DNA from: Oscillospiraceae bacterium
GTDB taxonomy: Bacteria > Bacillota > Clostridia > Oscillospirales > Acutalibacteraceae
NCBI GenBank assembly: GCA_003505905.1
Contig: DNXM01000136.1
Coordinates: 11,538-19,553, forward strand
Direction: 5' to 3'
Length of the DNA stretch: 8,016 nucleotides
The stretch's first letter is position 1. Every line of letters starts with the position of its first letter. The translations under genes and the position numbers were made by a program. This document shows positions 1 through 6,733 of the stretch, piece after piece. The notes under the pieces are model-generated. The model did no database searches. It saw only the letters and a list, made by a program, of their open reading frames with translations, and had not been told where the DNA came from.

Positions 1-797
1 GTCAGGGTCGTCCCGGCTGGCATATCGAATGCTCCGCCATGGTGCGCCGTTACCTCGGCACAACCATCGACATTCACTGCGGCGGTCAGGATTTGATTTT
101 TCCGCACCATGAAAACGAAATTGCCCAGAGCGAATGCTGCAACGGTGCTCCGTTCGCCCATTATTGGATGCACAACGGCTATATCAATGTTGACAATGTC
201 AAGATGTCCAAGTCCTTGGGCAACTTCTTCACCGTGCGTGATGTTGCCGAACAGTTCGGTTATGAGCCGATTCGCTATTTGATGATTTCTTCGCAGTACC
301 GCAGTCCCATCAATTACAGCGTGGAAGTCATTGAGCAATGCAAGGCTTCTTTGGAAAGATTGTACACCTGCCGCAACAATTTGGACTTTGTTTTGGGCAA
401 CGCACAGGACGGCACTTTGGATGAGGCATTCCAAGCAAAAGCCGAGGCACACCGCCAAAAATTCATTGATTCAATGGACGATGATTTGAACACCGCCGAT
501 GCCATTTCCGCCGTGTTCACCTTGGTGCGTGACATCAACACGGTTGCAAATGATGCAAGCAAACAGACGCTGGAATATGCCGCAAAAATGTTTGACGAGC
601 TGACGGGCGTGCTCGGTTTGGTATATGACCGCAAAGCAGACGATTTGGACAAGGAAATGGAAGAGCTGATTGCACAGCGTGCTGCCGCAAGAAAAGAAAA
701 GAATTGGGCAAAAGCGGACGAAATCCGTGACAAAATCAAAGCCATGGGCATTGTGTTGGAAGACACGCCCCAAGGCGTCAAGTGGCACAAAGAGTAA
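1..797 (+). CDS. cysS: Cysteinyl-tRNA synthetase, C-terminal part (5' truncated by window)
   Basis: Class I aminoacyl-tRNA synthetase that activates cysteine with ATP and charges tRNA-Cys in the cytoplasm. The frame is open from base 3 through the left edge, so the ATG at 39 is an internal methionine and not the start. About 264 residues are present, against roughly 460 in the full family; the N-terminal HIGH half lies outside. Visible hallmarks are [12 protein letters not shown] at the left edge, then [19 protein letters not shown]. These supply the Cys, His and Glu expected to bind the zinc that selects cysteine, as known for E. coli Cys[11 protein letters not shown] near bases 192-224 is the ATP-binding KMSKS loop. 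The remainder is the helical anticodon-binding region, ending in a lysine-rich segment of the type [18 protein letters not shown], typical of CysRS C-termini. The stop is followed directly by a terminator. I see no break or missing motif, and the identification is very secure. Confidence 0.97.
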   Translation, partial: QGRPGWHIECSAMVRRYLGTTIDIHCGGQDLIFPHHENEIAQSECCNGAPFAHYWMHNGYINVDNVKMSKSLGNFFTVRDVAEQFGYEPIRYLMISSQYRSPINYSVEVIEQCKASLERLYTCRNNLDFVLGNAQDGTLDEAFQAKAEAHRQKFIDSMDDDLNTADAISAVFTLVRDINTVANDASKQTLEYAAKMFDELTGVLGLVYDRKADDLDKEMEELIAQRAAARKEKNWAKADEIRDKIKAMGIVLEDTPQGVKWHKE

Positions 798-809
798 AAG
801 CACAACGCA

Positions 810-847
810 AAAAAGCACGCAAGAGAAATTTCTCCTGCGTGCTTTTT
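810..847. terminator. Bidirectional Rho-independent terminator between convergent cysS and the DHHW gene
   Basis: A near-perfect palindrome with arms aaaaagcacgca and tgcgtgcttttt (12 bp), then one A/C mismatch and a further inner gagaa/ttctc pairing. The T-run on the right arm serves cysS. The A-run on the left arm becomes a T-run on the minus strand and serves the convergent gene ending at 861. It lies 13 bp after the cysS stop and 13 bp from the end of the opposing gene. Confidence 0.9.
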
Positions 848-860
848 CAATTCCGGATGA

Positions 861-2207
861 TTAGGTAATTCCTTCCATCTTTTTGACCAAAGAGCTGTTT
901 CGGGTTGCCGAAATGTTGTTGAGAAAAACAACATCTTGGATGCCTTTGGATTTTACAAACTGCGTCAAATTCCCGTTCCAATAGCGGTAGTCAATCACAT
1001 GAATTTCGCTGTAATTTGCCAACAAAAACGGCACAAACGCATTGCCGAACGATTCTTTGATAACCACACAGGACGAGCCGTCCGTCACACCCGGATTGGT
1101 AATGTGACTGTACGGATTATCGCCGCCGATGAAGGCATTATACTTGGAGCCTCGGTTCCATTCGGAAACATCCGTGATGATGTTCCACTTGATGACCTTT
1201 CCGTCTTTATTCGTGAATTCCATGGAGTTGGTCGCTTTCGGCTCATAGGCATAGACCGTGTCGGGATTTTTTTCGAGTGCTTTGTTCTTGTCCGAATCGT
1301 TATAGAACGCACCGATAAAGTTGTCAAACTTACGCTCGGTGAACTCCGTTAATTCCGCAGGGCGAATGCCTGCTGCCGCCGCATATTCCCGATAGGCATA
1401 ATAGGCGCCCAATGCCGTCCAATGATGGTCTGTGCGGAAATAAACATATTCCTTACGGTGGAAACGAAGTGCTTCAAAGGTTTTTACCTTGATGCAATTC
1501 GGCGAAATCGCCGCATAAATGTAGTCGATGGCGCTGCTCTGTGAGCTGGAGTTAATCCCCTTGCGCACTTGGTCGGACAGCGTAATATCCGTGCTCGTCG
1601 GCACAACAATATCGAACACACGAGCCGTTCCCTTAAGGGAATCGGCATTCTTACTGACCATGACAACATAACGGTCGGCAACGGATCGGTTGAAGTTGTA
1701 ATACTCATAACCGGAATCATCCACAATCAAAACCGAGCCGAGCTTTTGAATGAGCGAATCGTCCACCGCTTCATCTTCCGTTGTCGGAACGGTGGTTTGT
1801 GTGTTCGGCTTTGTCGGAGCGACCGTAACATCCTTCACATCGGGGATTTCATCGGCAGGCAGATTCGGCAGCTCGCTCACCGTATCACCGATACCGTAAA
1901 ACGATTTAATCTTACTGTCGGCATTCAAAAGCATTTCACGCCACGGAAATGTATCGGCATACCAAGTGCTGATGCCGTTAAAATAGCTTCCGTCTGCCAA
2001 AGCCGAAAACGAAAACTTCGGGAACTTGGTCAGCTCTCGCTTTTCCGATTCCGAATATTGCGGACGCAAGGGCAAATAAAGTGCAACCGCTGCACCGAGA
2101 AACAGCACAACAAAAAAGCTGATGATAATCGGCTTTCGACTTGCCTTTTTTTGCGGTGCGGCATGAACCTTCGGTCCCGGGGTATAGTGTTGAATGTTTC
2201 TGCTCAT
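861..2207 (-). CDS. DHHW-motif membrane-anchored protein (AlgX/AlgJ-like, SGNH-hydrolase-like), putative surface O-acylation partner
   Basis: A 448-residue protein with a basic cytoplasmic N-terminus, one membrane segment at about residues 26-47, and an extracytoplasmic domain. A Pro/Thr/Asp-rich linker spans about 118-150. The family signature is TDHHW at 259-263, inside YFRTDHHWTALGAY. KESFGNAF at 384-391 holds a candidate catalytic serine (Ser386). FPWREMLL near 87-94 resembles the conserved FPxR segment of this family. In Pseudomonas AlgX and AlgJ, the matching Asp-x-His-Trp and Ser residues form a triad that acts on acetyl groups; here Asp260, His262 and Ser386 are the inferred equivalents. 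The gene follows the MBOAT gene by 50 bp on the same strand, so acyl transfer to a surface polymer is the likely role; the substrate is unknown. The ATG at 2207 is fixed by an in-frame stop just upstream (2211-2213). It has no clear Shine-Dalgarno, which suggests translational coupling. The family is secure; the reaction is inferred. Confidence 0.88.
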   Translation of the reverse strand: MSRNIQHYTPGPKVHAAPQKKASRKPIIISFFVVLFLGAAVALYLPLRPQYSESEKRELTKFPKFSFSALADGSYFNGISTWYADTFPWREMLLNADSKIKSFYGIGDTVSELPNLPADEIPDVKDVTVAPTKPNTQTTVPTTEDEAVDDSLIQKLGSVLIVDDSGYEYYNFNRSVADRYVVMVSKNADSLKGTARVFDIVVPTSTDITLSDQVRKGINSSSQSSAIDYIYAAISPNCIKVKTFEALRFHRKEYVYFRTDHHWTALGAYYAYREYAAAAGIRPAELTEFTERKFDNFIGAFYNDSDKNKALEKNPDTVYAYEPKATNSMEFTNKDGKVIKWNIITDVSEWNRGSKYNAFIGGDNPYSHITNPGVTDGSSCVVIKESFGNAFVPFLLANYSEIHVIDYRYWNGNLTQFVKSKGIQDVVFLNNISATRNSSLVKKMEGIT

Positions 2208-2257
2208 AGTTCAATCCGAAACGGCATTTAAAAAGCGTTTCCCTTTCTGATGATTTA

Positions 2258-3727
2258 TTAAAATTGAAAATAGAGGAACGGATTGTAGCTGTTGCCGACC
2301 AGCGAAGCAGTGGAAAGCACCAGCATCAAACACGGATAGGCGCATTGCAAAACGGTTGACGCCATGCGTCCTGCCTTGCCCTTGCGTGATAGTGCGTAGA
2401 CAATTGCTTTGACAAGCTTGGCAACGGGAGTGCAGGCAACAACAGCCGCCAACAGCAGGAAAATATGGCTTTTGAAAACCAAGCCTGTTTCGTAGCTTGT
2501 GAATGGATTGGCATTGGCACAAAACATTCCTTTGAGCACCGCACCAACCAGGGGCATACGGTCGAATTTGAACAGCACCCAACCAAAAAACACAACCGTC
2601 ATGGTAAAGACTCTTGACAAAATCGGGCGGGATGAAATGCGCTTTTTGAGCAAAAACTTTTCCAAAACCAGGAACACAAAATAATACAAGCCCCACAACA
2701 CAAAATTCCAGCTTGCGCCGTGCCACAAACCCGTCAGCGCCCAAACAATCAGCAAATTCAGCACGGTGCGTACCTTTCCCTTGCGGTTTCCGCCCAAGGG
2801 AATGTAGACATAATCCCGAAAGAACGAACCAAGCGAAATATGCCAACGGCGCCAAAACTCCGTCACCGAACGGGACACATAGGGGTAGTCGAAGTTCTCC
2901 CGATAACGGAAGCCTGTCATCAACCCCATGCCGATTGCCATATCGGAATAAGCGGAAAAGTCAAGATAAATCTGCAAGGTGTAAAACGCCATGCCGAGCC
3001 ACAGCGCCGCTGCCGGACGGGTTGATAAAATTTGAAGATTCTGCGCAAGCTGCGAAAAGTCCCCTGCCGCCGCATCCGACAGCAAGAGCTTATCCGCCAA
3101 CGCGCCGCAGCTGTTGGCAAGCAACGCTTTTTTGCCCAAGCCGACCGTAAAACGGGTGATACCGTCCGCCATATTGCCTGCCGACACACGGCGAGAGGTA
3201 ATTTGAGAAGCAATGTCTTGATAGCGGACGATGGGACCTGCCACGCATTGGTGGAACAAGCTGGCATACAGCAAAACATAGGCGAAATTGTTCTCCGCTC
3301 GCACATCGCCACGGTAAACATCCACCACATAGGTCAAAAGCTGGAAGGTGTAAAACGAAATACCGATGGGCAGCTCAATAGGCGTGATTTCATTTGCCGC
3401 ACCGAAAAGACGCTGAAAATTTTCCTGCACAAACATACCGTACTTGAACACACCGAGCAAGCCGAGGCTGACAACACAAGCACATAGCAAGGCAAGACGC
3501 ATTCTCTTCGGATTGTTTCGGTTTTGTTCAATTCGCTTGGCAAATAACCAATCGCACAGTGCCATGGCAACAAGGAGCAGAACATATTTCGGTTCGCCCC
3601 AAGCGTAAAAAACGAGCGAAAAAACAAGCATCACCGCATTGCGTGTCGGCGTGCTTTTACGGCAGTAGTATATCCCTAAATTCAAGGGCAAAAAGAAAAA
3701 GACGAAAAACAAACTTGAAAAGACCAT
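2258..3727 (-). CDS. MBOAT-family membrane O-acyltransferase (AlgI-like)
   Basis: A polytopic membrane protein of 489 residues, the usual length for AlgI-type MBOATs. In this family an acyl group, commonly acetyl, is moved across the membrane towards a surface polymer. Conserved blocks are HQCVAGPIVRYQDI (159-172), LDFSAYSDMAIGMG (255-268), FWRRWHISLGSFFRDYVYIPLGG (291-313) and LTGLWHGASWNFVLWG (331-346). His336 in WHGASW is the expected catalytic histidine, and the C-terminus YNPFLYFQF (481-489) matches the typical AlgI ending. Many hydrophobic helices run along the whole protein. The ATG at 3727 is preceded by GGAG five bases upstream, with a candidate promoter further out. The DHHW gene follows on the same strand, the standard partnership for O-acetylation machinery. 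Alginate itself is unlikely in a Firmicute, so I do not use the name algI. Teichoic acid, peptidoglycan or capsule are all possible targets. Confidence 0.95.
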   Translation of the reverse strand: MVFSSLFFVFFFLPLNLGIYYCRKSTPTRNAVMLVFSLVFYAWGEPKYVLLLVAMALCDWLFAKRIEQNRNNPKRMRLALLCACVVSLGLLGVFKYGMFVQENFQRLFGAANEITPIELPIGISFYTFQLLTYVVDVYRGDVRAENNFAYVLLYASLFHQCVAGPIVRYQDIASQITSRRVSAGNMADGITRFTVGLGKKALLANSCGALADKLLLSDAAAGDFSQLAQNLQILSTRPAAALWLGMAFYTLQIYLDFSAYSDMAIGMGLMTGFRYRENFDYPYVSRSVTEFWRRWHISLGSFFRDYVYIPLGGNRKGKVRTVLNLLIVWALTGLWHGASWNFVLWGLYYFVFLVLEKFLLKKRISSRPILSRVFTMTVVFFGWVLFKFDRMPLVGAVLKGMFCANANPFTSYETGLVFKSHIFLLLAAVVACTPVAKLVKAIVYALSRKGKAGRMASTVLQCAYPCLMLVLSTASLVGNSYNPFLYFQF

Positions 3728-3758
3728 GACCGCTCCGTAATCAAAAAATAGTTCGGCT

Positions 3759-3785
3759 ATTATAATAAGACCCTATTGTAAAAAA
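3759..3785 (-). promoter_or_regulatory. Candidate promoter of the MBOAT-DHHW unit (minus strand)
   Basis: On the minus strand a perfect TATAAT lies at 3759-3764. Initiation about seven bases further on would give a leader of roughly 25 bases, holding GGAG just before the ATG at 3727. The -35 element is poor: the best candidate is TTGATT at 3785-3790, with an over-long 20-base spacer. The -10 is therefore the stronger part of the call. Confidence 0.45.
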
Positions 3786-3852
3786 ATCAACAAAAATAAC
3801 AAGATTGTAAACATTATTTGCGTTTTTCCGTTACCCATGCAAAAAAACACGC

Positions 3853-3891
3853 TTTATTTTTCACTGTGAGCCGATTTCGGCGAAAAATAAA
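3853..3891. repeat. AT-rich inverted repeat with nested hairpin in the divergent intergenic region
   Basis: The arms tttatttttc (3853-3862) and gaaaaataaa (3882-3891) are perfect 10-base inverted repeats. The 19 bases between them contain a second, GC-rich inverted repeat, gccga/tcggc (3870-3881). The element sits in the 263-bp gap between the divergent genes, upstream of both candidate promoters. It could be an operator or an extruding hairpin. No coding gene appears in the gap, and the rest of 3728-3990 is AT-rich promoter sequence. Confidence 0.5.
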
Positions 3892-3931
3892 AAAATTGAA
3901 AATGTTTAACAACTTTCCGTCGGTATAATAC

Positions 3932-3960
3932 TTGTAATATGCGACACTTTCGTGTATAAT
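3932..3960 (+). promoter_or_regulatory. Sigma-A-type promoter of the 581-residue membrane protein gene
   Basis: TTGTAA (3932-3937) and TATAAT (3955-3960) are separated by exactly 17 bases, a good housekeeping promoter. Initiation near 3967 would leave a leader of about 24 bases carrying the AAGGAG ribosome site. A second perfect TATAAT lies at 3924-3929, but no -35 at normal spacing is visible for it. Confidence 0.7.
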
Positions 3961-3990
3961 GTTAAAATCAACAGTATAAGGAGAGAAAAA

Positions 3991-5736
3991 ATGGATCCCA
4001 TTAAGGTTGACTTCACCGGAAACGGTGCAAAGAGCAATTCCGTTATCATTCCCCCGAACAAATCAGGGCTGAAAACCATCATCAACATAGCGGGCACCCT
4101 GATTGCCGCCGCCGTTGCTTACTACTTCTATTTGCCGGCGTTTAATTTCAAATCCGTTGAAATGTACATTTTCTTCGGCATCGTTTTGGCAGCTTACTGC
4201 GTGATGGTATTCATCACCTCCGGCGCCATCGCCGCGCCCGAGTACTCGCCCTATGCACGCAAGCAATCCAGAATACCGATTATCATCGGCGGTGTTCTGA
4301 TTGTTGTTGTGTTAATCGGCTTCGCCGTGTCGAGCGTGTTCTTCCGTGCAAAAACCTACAGCAACATCATTCAAGTAGACGATGCAACATTCAGCGAAGA
4401 CATTTCCGAAGCAGATTTCAAGAGCGTTCCCCTGCTCGACCAAGATTCCGCCGCAACCTTGGCAGACAAAGCGTTGAGCGACTTGGTTGACGAAAACCTT
4501 GTTTCCCAGTTTACCGTTTATCCGTCATATACGCAGATTAACCTGCAAAAAAAGCCGGTTCGTATTGCAACCCTCAAGTATTCCAACATCATCAAGTGGT
4601 TCACTAACCGCAAAACAGGTCTTCCCGGCTACTTGATTATTGACATGACCACCCAAAAGGTTGAGCTGAAAAAGGTCGAGGGCGGCATTATCTACTCCAA
4701 CGCCGACCACTTCAACCATTTGCTCAAGCGTCGGATTCGTTTTCAATACCCCACGGCTTTGTTGGGTGAAGCGGTTTTCGAGGTAGACGAAAGCGGCAAG
4801 GCATATTGGATTTGCCCGATTCTCGACAAAACCATCGGGTTATTCGGAGGCACGGATGTTAAAGGCGCTATCTTAGTCGACCCGACCACGGGTAAGTGCA
4901 GCGATTACACCGTTGAACAGCTCCGCACTGATGCTTCTCTTCAGTGGATTGACCGTGTTTACGCTTCCGACTTGTTGGTTGAACAGTATAACTACCACGG
5001 CAAGTACGCAGGCGGCTTCTGGAACGCCGTTTTGGGTCAGAAGAATGTTATGATTACCACCTCCGGCTACAACTATATTGCGTTGAATGATGACGTTTAT
5101 ATGTACACCGGCATCACCTCCGTCAACGCAAGCGATAACTCCATCACGGGCTTCACGCTGATTAACCAGCGCACGAAGGAAGCCAAGTATTACCGTGTCA
5201 GCGGTGCAACCGAAAACGCTGCACAAAATGCCGCCGAAGGTAAGGTACAGCAATACAAGTACACCGCAACCTTCCCGTTGCTTTTGAACATCGGCGATGA
5301 GCCGACCTACTTCATGGCTTTGAAGGACGATACGCAGATTGTTCAGCAGTATGCGATGGTCAATGTCAAGCAGTTCACCACCTTGCTGACGACGGGTACT
5401 TCAATTGACTCCTGTTTGGAAAGCTACACCGCTCTGCTCAAGTCCGCCGGCATCAATACCAACATTAACCCCGATGCGGTTGTGACGCAAACGCCCGACA
5501 CGCCGAGCACCTCCGCTCAAGCCAAGGTCGTCAGCGGCACCGTTACAGCGGTGAAAACGGCGGTTATCGGCGGCAACAGTATGTACTACCTCAAGCTTGA
5601 CACCGACACCTACTATTCTGTAAGCGCCGCAAAGTTTGAAAATGTCGTTATTGCGGGTGTCGGCAGTTCGGTTGAAATCTCCTATGTCGAAACCGACAGC
5701 AGAATCATTCCCGTAACCGCATTCAAATTGAAATAA
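3991..5736 (+). CDS. Three-helix membrane protein of unknown function with large beta-rich C-terminal region and OB-like end
   Basis: I do not recognise a named family. The ATG at 3991 is chosen because AAGGAG lies seven bases upstream; an earlier in-frame ATG at 3952 overlaps the promoter -10 and has no ribosome site. The product has 581 residues. Membrane segments lie at about 28-47, 57-80 and 95-118. The basic stretch ARKQSR (89-94) before the third helix suggests that the long C-terminal part (about 120-581) is outside the membrane. That part carries three similar hairpin-like strings: GYLIIDMTTQKVEL (213-226), GAILVDPTTGKCSDY (292-306) and GFTLINQRTKEAKYY (387-401). They resemble the strand-turn of PepSY-type domains, though this is only a visual likeness. 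A Thr/Pro-rich linker (about 496-509) leads to a last block (510-581) with an OB-fold-like strand pattern. The mscS-type gene follows 57 bp later and may be co-transcribed. An envelope role is plausible; the function is unknown. Confidence 0.9.
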   Translation: MDPIKVDFTGNGAKSNSVIIPPNKSGLKTIINIAGTLIAAAVAYYFYLPAFNFKSVEMYIFFGIVLAAYCVMVFITSGAIAAPEYSPYARKQSRIPIIIGGVLIVVVLIGFAVSSVFFRAKTYSNIIQVDDATFSEDISEADFKSVPLLDQDSAATLADKALSDLVDENLVSQFTVYPSYTQINLQKKPVRIATLKYSNIIKWFTNRKTGLPGYLIIDMTTQKVELKKVEGGIIYSNADHFNHLLKRRIRFQYPTALLGEAVFEVDESGKAYWICPILDKTIGLFGGTDVKGAILVDPTTGKCSDYTVEQLRTDASLQWIDRVYASDLLVEQYNYHGKYAGGFWNAVLGQKNVMITTSGYNYIALNDDVYMYTGITSVNASDNSITGFTLINQRTKEAKYYRVSGATENAAQNAAEGKVQQYKYTATFPLLLNIGDEPTYFMALKDDTQIVQQYAMVNVKQFTTLLTTGTSIDSCLESYTALLKSAGINTNINPDAVVTQTPDTPSTSAQAKVVSGTVTAVKTAVIGGNSMYYLKLDTDTYYSVSAAKFENVVIAGVGSSVEISYVETDSRIIPVTAFKLK

Positions 5737-5745
5737 TTATTTTTC

Positions 5746-5780
5746 GGCTGCACGGTCTTTGGCTGTGCAGCCTTCTTTCC
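5746..5780 (+). terminator. Hairpin between the unknown membrane protein gene and mscS; terminator or partial attenuator
   Basis: ggctgcac (5746-5753) pairs with gtgcagcc (5765-5772), extendable to about 10 bp using a G-T and a G-C pair. The following tract, ttctttccc, is interrupted and weak. It begins 10 bases after the stop and ends just before the mscS ribosome site. Because no separate mscS promoter is evident in the 57-bp gap, partial read-through is the likely outcome. Confidence 0.6.
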
Positions 5781-5793
5781 CGAGGAGGACATG

Positions 5794-6675
5794 ATGATTC
5801 ATTTTCTTGAAATCAATAACGAATTGCTTCCGTCGCAGGAAACGATGGAAGATGTTTCCGCTTTCACCAAATGGCTGACTCAGACCCTGCCCGAACAGAT
5901 TTTCAACCTGCTTCCGAAAATCATTGTTGCGGTGGCAATTCTGGTCGCCGGATTTTTCGTCAGCAAATTTGCAGGCAAGCTTTTGAAAAAAATCATGGTC
6001 GGTCGCCATGTTGACGAAACCGTGCATTACTTTTTGTGTCGAATGTTGGTTATTTCGTTCCGCATTGTCTTTGTGCTGTTTGCCCTCTCCGCAGTCGGCG
6101 TCAACATCAACTCGTTTATTGCCGCCTTGGGTGCCGCCGGTATCACGGCAGGCCTTGGCTTACAGAGCAGCATTTCACAGTTTGCAAGCGGCATTGAAAT
6201 TCTGTTTAACAAGCCGTTCCGCAAGGGCGATTTCATTGAAATTGACGGTACGACCGGCAAGGTGGAAGAAATCCACTTCATGAACACGACCCTGCTCACA
6301 CTTGACAACAAGCGTGTGATTCTGCCCAACTCTCATGTAACCTCAAAAAGCATCGTCAACTACACCGCACAGAGCAAGCGTCGCATCGACTTGAAATTCA
6401 GCATTGCCTATGAAGATGACATTGCGCTTGCCAAAAAAGTGCTTGCCGAGCAGGTGGACGCCTGCCCCTACACGCTCGCCGACCCGAAGCCGATTATCGC
6501 CGTGAGCGACCATTCGGACAGTGCTGTGATTTTGGACACCTTTGTTTGGTGCAAGAGCGAGGAATATTGGCCGACATTCTACGATATGCAGGAGCGTGTC
6601 AAGCTTGCCTTTGACAAAGAAGGGCTTCACATTCCGTTCAATCAAATGGATGTACATATCATCAACAACCAATAA
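5794..6675 (+). CDS. mscS: Small-conductance mechanosensitive channel, MscS family
   Basis: A homo-oligomeric membrane channel expected to open under membrane tension and release small solutes during osmotic downshock. Its 293 residues match the E. coli MscS length (286). An N-terminal amphipathic part is followed by TM1 (about 41-60) and TM2 (82-101). The pore helix TM3 (103-135) carries the Gly/Ala packing pattern in FIAALGAAGITAGLGLQSSISQFASG. The next block, FNKPFRKGDFIEIDGTTGKVEEI (138-160), is the diagnostic beta-domain entry, with ILPNSHV and IVNY after it. The rest is the cytoplasmic alpha/beta vestibule. AGGAGG at 5783-5788 is five bases from the ATG at 5794 but only two from the ATG at 5791, so 5794 is preferred; the difference is one residue. 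The gene follows the unknown membrane protein gene, possibly on one transcript, and ends at a strong bidirectional terminator. Confidence 0.95.
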   Translation: MIHFLEINNELLPSQETMEDVSAFTKWLTQTLPEQIFNLLPKIIVAVAILVAGFFVSKFAGKLLKKIMVGRHVDETVHYFLCRMLVISFRIVFVLFALSAVGVNINSFIAALGAAGITAGLGLQSSISQFASGIEILFNKPFRKGDFIEIDGTTGKVEEIHFMNTTLLTLDNKRVILPNSHVTSKSIVNYTAQSKRRIDLKFSIAYEDDIALAKKVLAEQVDACPYTLADPKPIIAVSDHSDSAVILDTFVWCKSEEYWPTFYDMQERVKLAFDKEGLHIPFNQMDVHIINNQ

Positions 6676-6687
6676 GCATAAAAAATC

Positions 6688-6725
6688 AGCGGAGAGTACC
6701 GAGCGATTCGGTATTCTCCGCTTTT
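6688..6725. terminator. Bidirectional Rho-independent terminator between convergent mscS and lacZ
   Basis: agcggaga and tctccgct (8 bp), one G-T wobble, then taccga and tcggta (6 bp) form a stem of about 15 bp with a 5-base loop (6703-6707). It is followed by ttttgtt on the plus strand. An A-run at 6679-6685 gives a T-run for the minus-strand gene, whose stop is at 6734. Both convergent genes therefore end here. Confidence 0.9.
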
Positions 6726-6733
6726 GTTATGAT

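Noticed and set aside
314..934. 206-codon open frame on the minus strand opposite cysS
   Set aside because: It overlaps the conserved CysRS frame and runs through the terminator palindrome. Its translation is Ser/Ala-rich with no domain logic, so it is a shadow of cysS codon use.
1569..2231. 220-codon open frame on the plus strand opposite the DHHW gene
   Set aside because: It lies fully antisense to a gene with clear family motifs. The translation is rich in Arg, Ile and Asn with no recognisable fold, and no ribosome site was noted.
2211..2855. 214-codon minus-strand open frame overlapping the end of the MBOAT gene
   Set aside because: It is a different frame of the same strand as the MBOAT coding region, whose C-terminal YNPFLYFQF is intact. 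The Cys-rich translation is a typical frame-shadow product.
3781..3850. Possible small gene, small RNA or DnaA/cre site in the AT-rich divergent gap
   Set aside because: No open frame with a ribosome site, no structured RNA family signature, and no good match to DnaA-box or cre consensus was found by eye.
3952..3990. Upstream ATG extending the 581-residue protein by 13 residues
   Set aside because: This ATG lies within the promoter, just before the -10 element at 3955-3960, and lacks a ribosome site. The ATG at 3991 has AAGGAG at ideal distance.
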